64,000 bases of DNA from Rhizobium lusitanum (GTDB lineage: Bacteria > Pseudomonadota > Alphaproteobacteria > Rhizobiales > Rhizobiaceae). The notes below the pieces were generated by a model. That model did no database searches. It saw only the letters and a program-made list of their open reading frames with translations, and was not told where the DNA came from. Where the stretch lies: positions 1,550,001 to 1,614,000 of the forward strand of contig NZ_CP050307.1 of NCBI RefSeq assembly GCF_014189535.1. The letters run 5' to 3'. Shown one piece after another: positions 55,694 to 64,000 of the stretch. A program made the translations under genes and the position numbers. Numbering within the stretch: position 1 is the first letter of the stretch; each line of letters begins with the position of its first letter.

Positions 55694-56547
55694 GCCTTCG
55701 AGCGAAATCTCTGAAGCCGTTTGCCTTGATCGCCCCGGCTGTTCTACTGCTCGGCGTCTTCCTGGTATTGCCATATATCAACATCGTGATCATGAGCCTG
55801 CGCAATCCGGGGAACGGGACGCCCTATGCGCCCGGCTTTACCCTGGGGAACTATCTGAGACTCTTTGCCGACAGCTTTTATCTGGAGCAGACCGCAAACA
55901 CGTTGATGATCGGCTTCATCACCACCTTTGTCTGCCTTGTCCTCGGCTTCCCCGTCGCATGGCAGCTCGCAAAGACCCAAATGCGTTTTCGCGGTCTTGC
56001 CTATGGCCTCGTGCTGTCACCGCTTCTCGTCGGCATCGTCATTCGCAGCTATGGCTGGACCATCCTGCTGGGCAACAATGGCATGATAAACCGGACCCTG
56101 ATCAGCTTCGGTCTGATCGATCGCCCGCTTGGCCTGATGTACAATTCCTTTGGGATCGTGATTGCCCTGGTGCACGTCTTCCTGCCCTTCATGATCCTTC
56201 CGCTCATGAGTGCGCTGCAGGGGATTGATCCGTCGATCGAAGCGGCCGCCCGCTCGCTTGGGGCCGGGCGCATCACCGCCTTCAGACGAATTGTTCTGCC
56301 ACTGGCCATGCCCGGCATACAGGCCGGCTGCATACTGGTCTTTGTCTTGTCGCTCAGCGCCTACGTCACGCCGTCCTTGATCGGCGGCCTGCGCGTGAAG
56401 ACGATGGCGGTCAGCGTGGTCGACGCACTTATCGACACGTTTCAATGGCCGTTCGGCTCGGCCATGGCGCTGATGCTGTCTTTGACCGGGGCGATGATGG
56501 TGATGCTGTTTGCAAGGCTCACCCGCATGAAATGGAAGGCGAACTGA
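55690..56547 (+). CDS. ABC transporter permease (PotB-like)
   Basis: A 285-aa permease with six or so helices (FALIAPAVLLLGVFLVLPYI, GSAMALMLSLTGAMMVMLF). The EAA loop is EAAARSLGAGRITAFRRIVL. It is coupled to the ATPase upstream (ATGA) and to the second permease downstream (TGATG). It forms half of the channel. Confidence 0.9.
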   Translation: MSLRAKSLKPFALIAPAVLLLGVFLVLPYINIVIMSLRNPGNGTPYAPGFTLGNYLRLFADSFYLEQTANTLMIGFITTFVCLVLGFPVAWQLAKTQMRFRGLAYGLVLSPLLVGIVIRSYGWTILLGNNGMINRTLISFGLIDRPLGLMYNSFGIVIALVHVFLPFMILPLMSALQGIDPSIEAAARSLGAGRITAFRRIVLPLAMPGIQAGCILVFVLSLSAYVTPSLIGGLRVKTMAVSVVDALIDTFQWPFGSAMALMLSLTGAMMVMLFARLTRMKWKAN

Positions 56548-57329
56548 TGTCCAGGCATCTCCTCACCGGCTACTGCCTGATGATCTACGCCTTTCTGCTG
56601 CTGCCGATCCTCGTGGTCGTCGGCGCCTCTTTCAACGCGGGCGCCTTCCTGACATTCCCGCCACAGGGACTTTCATTTCGCTGGTATGTCGTGTTCTTTC
56701 ACAACGAGGTGTTCCTCAGCGCGATCAAGACCTCGCTCTGGGTGGCGGCCGTCTCGACCGTGATCTCCTCGATCATCGGCACGATGGCGGCGATCTTCTA
56801 TGTCCAACATGCCGGCCGCTGGAAGGAAAGCATCCGGCTTGCCATGCTCTTGCCGCTGCTGCTGCCGGAAGTGCTGACGGCCATATCGCTATTGTTCTTC
56901 GTTTATTCGATCGGAATGGGCACACGAACGATCGCGGCGATGATCATCGGTCATTGCCTCATTACCCTTCCCTTTGTCTTCATCAACGTTTCGGCGGCCA
57001 TGGAGTCCTACGACCCATCCTGGAGCCTGGCAGCCAAGAGTCTCGGAGCCGGACCATTGACGCGGTTTCGCCGCATCATGCTGCCGCTAATCAAGCCCGG
57101 CGTGATCGGCGGATGCCTGTTCGCCTTCATCATATCCTTTGACACGTTCACCATATCCTTCATGTTGAAGAATGTCGGCACCGCCACGCTTCCGATCCAG
57201 CTCTACGACTATCTGCGCACGAACTTCACGCCGGAAGCAGCCGCCGTGTCGACGGTATCCATCGTGCTGACATTGTTCGTCGTCGTCCTGTCGGAGAAAG
57301 TCCTGGGGCTGCGTATTCACCGGTTCTGA
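56547..57329 (+). CDS. ABC transporter permease (PotC-like)
   Basis: A 260-aa permease starting MSRHLLTGYCLMIYAFLLLP, the last gene of the long rightward operon. Its EAA loop is LAAKSLGAGPLTRFRRIMLP. The start overlaps the previous stop by one base. It completes the spermidine/putrescine-type transporter; the GntR gene downstream is convergent. Confidence 0.9.
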   Translation: MSRHLLTGYCLMIYAFLLLPILVVVGASFNAGAFLTFPPQGLSFRWYVVFFHNEVFLSAIKTSLWVAAVSTVISSIIGTMAAIFYVQHAGRWKESIRLAMLLPLLLPEVLTAISLLFFVYSIGMGTRTIAAMIIGHCLITLPFVFINVSAAMESYDPSWSLAAKSLGAGPLTRFRRIMLPLIKPGVIGGCLFAFIISFDTFTISFMLKNVGTATLPIQLYDYLRTNFTPEAAAVSTVSIVLTLFVVVLSEKVLGLRIHRF

Positions 57330-57392
57330 CGTTGCGAAGCCATCCGGCACGCCCCCTTCATGCCGGGGCGGAACGTATGATCCCGAATGCCG

Positions 57393-58298
57393 TTATGACG
57401 CACCATATTGCGGAGCAAACGACAGGGCAGCCTGGAGATGTTGCGTCATAAGTAGGGCCGCGCGCTCGCGCTGTCCCGATGCGATTGCATCGAGGATCGC
57501 AACGTGTTCCCGGCACCAGTCCTTCACGCGCCGGCGATTGGTGTAGCCACCAAACTCAAGCAATCGCCGCAACCTGTTCTGCTGCTGGATGGATTGCAGG
57601 AAGAAGATATTACCACTGAACTCAGCGATCATTTCGTGGAACTGTGCATCCGTCTCGAACAATTGGCGGGGGTTTACAGACGTGATGTCGGGATGCGCCT
57701 CCAGATAGAGGTGCTGAAGACGCGATCGTTCCAAGGCGGCAGGATCGTGGCGAAAGGTGTTGAGCAACAATCCGGCAGGCTCGATCGTGGTGCGAAAGTC
57801 GTAGCTGTTGCGCAGGGCTACCTGCGTGTCGAGTGTGGGCAGGAAGGTCCAGCCCCTGCCGCTGTTTCGCGCCAGCAACCCGTCATTCACCAGATGGGTG
57901 AGCGTCCGCTGCAGGAGAATGCGGTCCACATCGAAACGGCGAGCAATTTCCGACTGCGTGAAGGTTTCCGGGAGCGCGCCGGAAAGACGGTGTTCTACGA
58001 TCCTCAAATAGAGATCCTGATCGGCTGTCGTCGGCACCTCCAATTCAACGCGCAGCAGCTCTTCAGGCAATGCCTTCAAGAAAAATCCCTGGTTCTTGCG
58101 GGCCTCCACGACACCGTGTTCCACAAGCAACAGCAGCGCAGCGCGAACCGGTGTTCTCGATACGCCGATCAGATCGCCTAGCTGCTGTTCGCGCAGGTGA
58201 TGCCCCGGTTCGAAGCGAGCATCCCGGGCGAGATCGAGAATCTGATTTGCAAGGCGATATCGACCTTGACGTGGAGCGCTGGCCATTAGGCTTTCCAT
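57393..58298 (-). CDS. GntR-family regulator with tandem winged helices
   Basis: A protein of about 301 aa. A first wHTH (HHLREQQLGDLIGVSRTPVR) is followed by a second wHTH-like segment (FTQSEIARRFDVDRILLQRT), and then an FCD-like ligand domain (RQLFETDAQFHEMIAEFSGN). Two HTH units in one GntR are unusual. A Met at 58286 has a GGAAAG upstream and may be the real start, because a perfect TTTGTACAAA palindrome abuts the longer start. It is divergent from the amino-acid transporter operon and probably regulates it, and perhaps also the convergent operon. Confidence 0.82.
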   Translation of the reverse strand: MESLMASAPRQGRYRLANQILDLARDARFEPGHHLREQQLGDLIGVSRTPVRAALLLLVEHGVVEARKNQGFFLKALPEELLRVELEVPTTADQDLYLRIVEHRLSGALPETFTQSEIARRFDVDRILLQRTLTHLVNDGLLARNSGRGWTFLPTLDTQVALRNSYDFRTTIEPAGLLLNTFRHDPAALERSRLQHLYLEAHPDITSVNPRQLFETDAQFHEMIAEFSGNIFFLQSIQQQNRLRRLLEFGGYTNRRRVKDWCREHVAILDAIASGQRERAALLMTQHLQAALSFAPQYGAS

Positions 58299-58299
58299 T

Positions 58300-58309
58300 T
58301 TTGTACAAA
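58300..58309. promoter_or_regulatory. TTTGTACAAA palindrome at the gntR start
   Basis: A perfect 10-bp palindrome directly upstream of the GntR start. Related TTGTA sites lie at 58317-58327 and 58542-58560. GntR-type regulators typically bind such GTAC-centred sites. Confidence 0.55.
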
Positions 58310-58316
58310 TTCATGC

Positions 58317-58327
58317 ATCTAATACAA
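58317..58327 (-). promoter_or_regulatory. TTGTATTAGAT site, gntR side
   Basis: The minus strand reads TTGTATTAGAT, matching TTGTATTAAAT at 58550-58560 on the plus strand. The two face into the divergent intergenic region. Confidence 0.45.
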
Positions 58328-58541
58328 CATGAGTATCGACATCGGCAACATGAGCAATCTCATGAAAGCATGAAACTCACGAGTTTCATCTGAAAAGCAG
58401 TCGCCGAGAGACACAGAAGCTGCGGGCGTTCCCCGAATCCATAAGTATTTCGGTCAAAATTTCGTCAAAATGCTCATTATTTGGGCCATTTCGAAAATGC
58501 CTATTTTTATGCTTCCGCGCTTGACTCTTTCGATGGCGACA

Positions 58542-58560
58542 TTGTACCATTGTATTAAAT
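58542..58560 (+). promoter_or_regulatory. TTGTACC-TTGTATTAAAT site, transporter side
   Basis: Two TTGTA repeats 8 bp apart lie 41-59 bp upstream of the solute-binding protein start. They mirror the sites beside the GntR gene, so both promoters may be under its control. Confidence 0.5.
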
Positions 58561-58600
58561 CAGAGCAATTATAGCTCGATCAAACAAAAAGGGAACTGCC

Positions 58601-59410
58601 ATGCTTCGATCTTTCATGACTGCATTCGCCTTGCCCCTGGTCCTTGCGCAATCCGTCGCCGCAGCCGATCTTCCAAAGTCGGGCCTCGTCGAAAACGGGG
58701 CCATCACCTACGGCGTTGCAGCGACTTTCGCGCCATTCGAATTCCAGAAGGATGGGGTTCTGTCGGGTTTCGATATCGACCTGATCGCAGCGCTGGCCGC
58801 GAAACTGAGCGCCAAGCCTGTGCCGATGAACATGGAGTTCAAGGGACTGATCCCGGCGCTTCTCTCCAGCCGGATCGATATCATCAACTCGGCCATGTAC
58901 ATCAATGATAAGCGCGCCGAGCAGGTCGATTTCATCCCTTATATGAGAATCGGCAATCAGGTGATCGTTCAGGCTGGCAATCCGGCCAAGATTACCGGCC
59001 GCGACGATACGCTTTGCGGGAAGACGATCGCCGTTACGCTCGGCGGCATTCAGGAAAATCAAGCGCGGGCCGACGATACGCGCTGCAAGGCCAAGGGGCT
59101 TTCAGGCGTAACGGTGCTGACGCTGCCGACAGCCCAGGATTCCGCACTGTCGTTGCGGCAGGGGCGCGCGGATGCGGAGTATGATTCGACGCCGGGTGCG
59201 GTGGTGCTTCAGGCGGCGGTTCCAGGCGTCTATGAGGTCGTTGGTGGCGAGTTTGAATCCAACACCAGCATTGGTATTGCCACCCGAAAGGGAGATGCTC
59301 CTCTTCAAGCCTCCATCAAGGCGGCGCTTGCCGAAATCGTTGCTGATGGCACCTACAAGAGCCTGATATTGAAGTGGAAGCTGCCGGCCTCCGTTTCGAT
59401 CTTCAACTGA
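58601..59410 (+). CDS. amino-acid ABC transporter substrate-binding protein (family 3)
   Basis: A 269-aa receptor with a signal peptide (MLRSFMTAFALPLVLAQSVA, then AAD). Family-3 landmarks are YGVAATFAPFEFQKDGVLSG, FDIDLIAALAAKLSAKP and LSSRIDIINSAMYINDKRAE. It presents a small amino-acid-like ligand to the permease. It is the first gene of the operon behind the GntR-controlled promoter region. Confidence 0.9.
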   Translation: MLRSFMTAFALPLVLAQSVAAADLPKSGLVENGAITYGVAATFAPFEFQKDGVLSGFDIDLIAALAAKLSAKPVPMNMEFKGLIPALLSSRIDIINSAMYINDKRAEQVDFIPYMRIGNQVIVQAGNPAKITGRDDTLCGKTIAVTLGGIQENQARADDTRCKAKGLSGVTVLTLPTAQDSALSLRQGRADAEYDSTPGAVVLQAAVPGVYEVVGGEFESNTSIGIATRKGDAPLQASIKAALAEIVADGTYKSLILKWKLPASVSIFN

Positions 59411-59458
59411 CATCCGGCCTGATACCGAAGAGCCTGATATTGAAGAGAAGGAGCGGGC

Positions 59459-60175
59459 ATGTCTCTCGAACTCGTTTTCGACTATCTGCTGTCGCCCGCT
59501 TTTTTTCACGGCGCCGTGCTGACACTTTTGATCACCATCGTGTCGCTATTCTTCGGGATCATCGTCGGGCTCATCATTGCTCTTTTGCAGGAGACAGAAC
59601 TGCGCGCCGTCAAGGCGGCGACGCTCGTCTATCTCTGGCTGTTCCGGGGCACGCCCGTCCTGTTCCAGATCATCTTCATCTATAATGTGCTGCCAGGTTT
59701 CGGAATTCGTCTCTCGGCTATTCTCAGTGCGGTCCTCGCTTTGTCGCTGAATGAGGGTGCCTACATGGCGGAGATCCTGCGGTCGGGTCTGCATGCGGTG
59801 AAAAAGGGACAAAGGACGGCCGGGCTTGCGCTTGGAATGACGCGGGCGAGCGTCATGCGTTTCGTCGTGATGCCGCAAGCCGCCCGCATCGTCCTGCCCG
59901 CCGTCGGCAATCAGATGATCGGAATGCTGAAGACCAGCGCGCTTGTCTCCGTCGTCGCCGTGGAGGAATTGCTTCTCGTCGCCAACCAGACAGCCAGTGC
60001 GAATTTCCGCTATTTCGAGGCGTTGAGCGCGGCCGGCATCTACTATCTGGTGCTGACGACGATCTTCATGGTCTTTCAGTCAATTCTTGAGCGGTCGCTT
60101 GACCCGAAACGCGGGCGCCGGGGCAGCGTTCGCAAGCCCTTGAGCCTCATCGCCCCGAAATCCGAGATCCAGTGA
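59459..60175 (+). CDS. amino-acid ABC transporter permease (HisM/GlnP type)
   Basis: A 238-aa permease. The loop EILRSGLHAVKKGQRTAGLA and the EAA-like ALGMTRASVMRFVVMPQAAR are typical. AGAGAAGGAGCGGGC precedes the start. Only one permease gene is present, so the channel is presumably a homodimer, unlike the usual two-permease layout of rhizobial amino-acid systems. Confidence 0.9.
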   Translation: MSLELVFDYLLSPAFFHGAVLTLLITIVSLFFGIIVGLIIALLQETELRAVKAATLVYLWLFRGTPVLFQIIFIYNVLPGFGIRLSAILSAVLALSLNEGAYMAEILRSGLHAVKKGQRTAGLALGMTRASVMRFVVMPQAARIVLPAVGNQMIGMLKTSALVSVVAVEELLLVANQTASANFRYFEALSAAGIYYLVLTTIFMVFQSILERSLDPKRGRRGSVRKPLSLIAPKSEIQ

Positions 60176-60186
60176 GGAAAGACGAC

Positions 60187-60936
<750 letters not shown>

Positions 60937-60951
60937 ATGCGGAAGGCAGAC

Positions 60952-62109
60952 ATGTCCCATACCCCTGATATCGCGCGCATGAAGCGTGAACTGGCCGAGC
61001 TGATCGCCATCAGAACGGAAAATCCGCCTGGCCGGGAGGCAGACGCCGCCGTTTACGTCCGCGATCTGCTGCTGTCCGCGGGCTTTGCGGTCGATATCGT
61101 GGAGTACAAACCGGGCCGCTTCAATGTCGAGGCGCGACTGGACAACGGACCGGGTCCGGTCTTCGCCTTCAACACCCATATGGATACGGTGCCTGCGGGA
61201 GACGGATGGTCGTCCGATCCCTTCACGCTGCGGGAAGTGGACGGCAAGCTCTATGGTCGTGGCGCCTGCGACTGCAAGGGGCCGCTCATATCGATGGTGG
61301 AAGCCATGCGCATGCTGGCATCTGACCGTAGTGCATGGTCCGGTACCTTGCTCGGCGTTTTCGTCGGCGACGAAGAGATTGCCAGCGAAGGTGCCAAATT
61401 CTATGCGGCCGGCAAGCCGAAAATCGACTTTGCCGTGGTGGGCGAGCCCACATCCAACACGACCTTTGCGGCGCATAAGGGCAGCCTCCGGCCCGTTGTC
61501 CGCGTCCATGGGCAAGCGGCACATTCCGGAACGCCGCATCTGGGCGAGAACGCCATCTATCGCGCTGGACAGCTCTTGTCCCTGATCGAGGCCCATCATA
61601 ACGAGGTGGTGCGCGGACGCACGCATCCGCTGGTCGGCGAAGCTAGCCTGACGGTGACGCGCATTTCCGGCGGGCATGCGGACAATGTGGTGCCATATGC
61701 CTGCGATCTGCTGCTGGACCGCAGGATGGTGCCCGGCGAGGACGAGGCGGCGGTAAAGCAGGAGTTTGCCGATCTGCTGGCGCTCGCCCACACGCGTTTC
61801 GGCGTTCGGGCCGAGATTATCGACTACAAGGCCACGACGGGCGGCGCGACGGAAACTGCGATCGACAGCGCGATCGTCTGGGCCAGTATGGCCGCCTGCC
61901 GGTCTCACGGCATCGCAAATCCCGGCCCCTTCGGCTTTCAGGGCGGCTGCGACCTGGTGCATTTTCGGCAGATCGGCGCGCAAGGCACGGTGATCGGGCC
62001 GGGGGATTTGTCCGTGGCCCACAAGCCAGATGAATTCGTTCCTGTCGACGAATTCGTGACAGCCAGCCTGATTTATCGCGATGTCGCCAAATCGATGCTG
62101 CAGGCCTGA
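60952..62109 (+). CDS. M20 metallopeptidase (ArgE/DapE type deacylase)
   Basis: A 385-aa zinc-dependent deacylase/dipeptidase. Metal and catalytic residues lie in FNTHMDTVPAGDGW (His and Asp), GACDCKG (bridging Asp), GDEEIAS (general-base Glu and ligand Glu) and the dimerisation/lid domain HAADG-like LRPVVRVHGQAAHSG. It removes an acyl group from an N-acyl amino acid or splits a small peptide. GGAAGGCAGAC precedes the ATG. It is the first enzyme gene after the transporter, so it probably acts on the imported compound. Confidence 0.85.
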   Translation: MSHTPDIARMKRELAELIAIRTENPPGREADAAVYVRDLLLSAGFAVDIVEYKPGRFNVEARLDNGPGPVFAFNTHMDTVPAGDGWSSDPFTLREVDGKLYGRGACDCKGPLISMVEAMRMLASDRSAWSGTLLGVFVGDEEIASEGAKFYAAGKPKIDFAVVGEPTSNTTFAAHKGSLRPVVRVHGQAAHSGTPHLGENAIYRAGQLLSLIEAHHNEVVRGRTHPLVGEASLTVTRISGGHADNVVPYACDLLLDRRMVPGEDEAAVKQEFADLLALAHTRFGVRAEIIDYKATTGGATETAIDSAIVWASMAACRSHGIANPGPFGFQGGCDLVHFRQIGAQGTVIGPGDLSVAHKPDEFVPVDEFVTASLIYRDVAKSMLQA

Positions 62110-62112
62110 TCG

Positions 62113-63210
62113 ATGCAAGCGTCCTTGCACCGCGCTATGCTGAGCTACGGGGGGAACCTGATGCTGCACACCGCATCATCCGGTCCGATCACCGGCCTCG
62201 ATACGCTTTATCTGCGCCTGTGCGACGGCGATGTGGTGGCGACCGGCGAGGTCCGCATCAATATTGCCTATCTGAACGGGCTTCGGGCGGAGGTGGTCCT
62301 GGCCGAGGCATTGTCTTTCTTCGACCGGATCGACTGGTCGCTAGAGGCGGCCGATCTGCTTGCGGACGACGCGATCTGGGCAGAGGCGAGCGCCCCGGTG
62401 CGGATGCTGCTGGACACCGCGCTTTACGATCTTCTGGCGCGACGGCAGGGAGTGCCGCTTGCGCAATGGCTGGGCGCGGACGCTGCCACACCTATTTCAC
62501 ATTCGACGAACCAGACATTGTTCATTTCCACGCCGGAGCAATTTCTCGCGCAGGCGGAAAACTACATCAAACGTGGGTTTTGCGACCTGAAAGTCAGGAT
62601 CGGAGCCGGCGCTTTCGAGGATGATCTGTGGCGGCTTTCTCAGCTGCGCGAGCGGTTCGGTCAAACCATCAAGCTCGCGGTCGATGCCAATGGCGCCTGG
62701 AGCCGCGACGACGCGGAAGCAAAGCTGGCGCGGCTGGCAGAATTCGATCTCGCCTATGTCGAGCAACCCGTTCCCGTCGGCGATTTCGACCTCATGCTAG
62801 ACCTTGCACGGAAAAGCCCGGTGCCGCTGATGCTGGATGAAAGTGTCTCCAGTTTGCAAGATGTGGAAGCTATCATTGAGGCGTCCGGCCGCTTGTGGGC
62901 GCATCTGAAGCTGGTCAAGCTCGGCGGCATCGCCCCGACGCTGAAGGCGGCGAAGGCGCTTCGCAACGGCAATATCCCCTTTATGCTCGGTCAGATGAAT
63001 GAGGGGGGCGTGGCAACAGCCGCAGCCCTGCATCTGGCCTGTGCGACCGGCCCGACATTCGCCGAATTATATGGAGCGGACGGACTGGCCGACGATCCGG
63101 CGTCTGGCCTCACCTATGCGCAGGGCCGAGTGACCGGCACCCAGGCTCCCGGTCTCGGGTTGACGGTTGATCTATCAAAGACAAGTCTCTTGAAGGAGTT
63201 CGCAAGATGA
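62113..63210 (+). CDS. enolase-superfamily enzyme (mandelate racemase/MLE type)
   Basis: A 365-aa TIM-barrel enzyme. Magnesium ligands are D191 (VDANGAW), E217 (VEQPV) and D242 (LDESV). The catalytic base region on strand 2 is K160-V-R162, and the opposite Lys is K266 or K269 (LKLVKLGG). Most dipeptide epimerases and N-succinyl-amino-acid racemases have KxK here; this one has KxR, which may change the reaction to a one-base chemistry. With the M20 and M24 genes it suggests racemisation or epimerisation of a peptide-like substrate. Confidence 0.82.
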   Translation: MQASLHRAMLSYGGNLMLHTASSGPITGLDTLYLRLCDGDVVATGEVRINIAYLNGLRAEVVLAEALSFFDRIDWSLEAADLLADDAIWAEASAPVRMLLDTALYDLLARRQGVPLAQWLGADAATPISHSTNQTLFISTPEQFLAQAENYIKRGFCDLKVRIGAGAFEDDLWRLSQLRERFGQTIKLAVDANGAWSRDDAEAKLARLAEFDLAYVEQPVPVGDFDLMLDLARKSPVPLMLDESVSSLQDVEAIIEASGRLWAHLKLVKLGGIAPTLKAAKALRNGNIPFMLGQMNEGGVATAAALHLACATGPTFAELYGADGLADDPASGLTYAQGRVTGTQAPGLGLTVDLSKTSLLKEFAR

Positions 63211-64000
63211 CGACGGCAGGCACTATCGTACAGGGGCAGGAATCGGCCTTCCCGAAAGAGGAATATGAGATCCGGGTTGCGCGCGCTCGTCAAAATCTCG
63301 TCGAGGCGGGCATCGATGCGCTGGTCATCACCGGTCCGGAGAACATCTTCTATCTGACCGGCCAGCAAACGCCGGGTTACTACACGTTCCAGGCGCTGCT
63401 TCTTCCGGCCGAAGGTGATCCGGTCTTCGTGATCCGCCAGCTCGAATATTTCAACTTCATCGCCAATACTTTCATCGCTGACGCGGAAGTCTATCAGGAT
63501 GGCGATGAGCCCGTCTCCTTCCTCATGGCACTGATTGAAAAACGCGGCCTTGCAGGAAAGCACGTCGCAATCGACAAACGAGGCTGGTTCCTGCCGATAT
63601 TCGTCTACGAATCCCTGATTGAGCGGTTGGGCGTCGTTCATGACGGTGCCGGCGTTATTGAAAAATTGCGGGCCATCAAATCTCCGCTGGAAATCGAGAA
63701 GCTCGAACGTGCGGCATCCTATGTCGACGCGGGCATGCGGGCCGGACTTGCGGCCGTCAAGATCGGCGCCACCGACAACGACCTGGTCGCGGCAATGATG
63801 CAGGCGGCGATCTCAGCCGGATCGGAATATATGGGGATGGAGCCGCTGGTCTCTGTCGGCACACGCACGGGCGTGCCGCACGGCACCTGGCGCCGCGGCA
63901 GGATCGAGGATGGCGATCCTGCCTTTCTCGAAATGGCGGCCTGCCACGACCGCTATCACGCCGCCTTGATGCGATCGGCCTGGATCGGGCGCACGCCCAG
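63207..64000 (+). CDS. M24-family metallopeptidase (Xaa-Pro dipeptidase/creatinase type), partial
   Basis: The gene starts at an ATGA overlap with the upstream enzyme, with AAGGAGTTCGC ahead, and runs off the window after about 264 codons. The N-terminal creatinase domain (ARQNLVEAGIDALVITGPEN, FYLTGQQTPGYYTFQALL) and the first part of the pita-bread fold (AAISAGSEYMGMEPLVSVGT) are present. The metal ligands lie beyond the edge. It would hydrolyse a Pro- or imide-type bond, as ectoine hydrolase DoeA and creatinase do. Product unknown. Confidence 0.85.
   Translation, partial: MTTAGTIVQGQESAFPKEEYEIRVARARQNLVEAGIDALVITGPENIFYLTGQQTPGYYTFQALLLPAEGDPVFVIRQLEYFNFIANTFIADAEVYQDGDEPVSFLMALIEKRGLAGKHVAIDKRGWFLPIFVYESLIERLGVVHDGAGVIEKLRAIKSPLEIEKLERAASYVDAGMRAGLAAVKIGATDNDLVAAMMQAAISAGSEYMGMEPLVSVGTRTGVPHGTWRRGRIEDGDPAFLEMAACHDRYHAALMRSAWIGRTP

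Overview
The window looks like an accessory replicon (plasmid, chromid or symbiotic island) of a Rhizobiaceae member (Rhizobium, Agrobacterium, Sinorhizobium relatives). This is inferred from the high-GC coding style, the many ABC uptake operons with LysR/GntR/AraC/TetR regulators, SyrB-like proteins, a DUF1127 gene followed by anti-Shine-Dalgarno hairpins, and rhizobial insertion-sequence debris. No rRNA, tRNA, CRISPR array or replication origin was recognised.

Layout. 0-7 kb: an intact IS3-family element, hypothetical genes, a frameshifted ABC membrane-domain gene, a transposase remnant and a secreted TPR protein. 7-15 kb: a leftward operon with a glycerol-3-phosphate/sugar-type ABC transporter, two phosphoesterases and a GNAT acetyltransferase, with a divergent TetR. 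15-34 kb: a redox island. It holds a LysR regulator, a P460-type cytochrome with a DUF4405 membrane partner, a PaoABC-like molybdenum aldehyde oxidoreductase with its XdhC-type maturation factor, an Old Yellow Enzyme, several SDR/NmrA-type oxidoreductases, a broken resolvase, a threonine-dehydratase-like enzyme and further AraC/LysR regulators. 34-45 kb: stress and debris. It holds an orphan AbiEi antitoxin fragment, a CcsR/cuckoo-like small-RNA locus with a DUF1127 gene, three SyrB-like coiled-coil genes, PRC-barrel, CsbD and small secreted proteins, and fragments of IS6 and IS3 elements beside a second copy of part of the TPR region. 45-57 kb: a rightward catabolic operon (FAD-linked oxidase, fused indolepyruvate ferredoxin oxidoreductase, enoyl-CoA hydratase, 2OG-Fe(II) oxygenase, PotDABC-type transporter), flanked by an AcuI-like reductase and GntR regulators. 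58-64 kb: a GntR-divergent operon of an amino-acid ABC transporter, M20 deacylase, enolase-superfamily enzyme and M24 hydrolase that runs off the right edge.

Most interesting signals. First, a 29-bp element, CTAAC-N19-(C/A)TAAT, occurs five times between 15.9 and 25.4 kb with invariant spacing. It lies beside the LysR gene, in front of the cytochrome, Mo-enzyme and OYE genes, and beside a LysR remnant, so it looks like the operator of a small LysR regulon. Second, there are two loci of CCUCCUCC-loop hairpins, one four-hairpin array downstream of a DUF1127 gene. Third, two catabolic operons have unknown substrates. Five probable single-base indels, all in homopolymer runs, disrupt four otherwise good genes; they may be sequencing errors, so these genes should not be called dead without raw reads.
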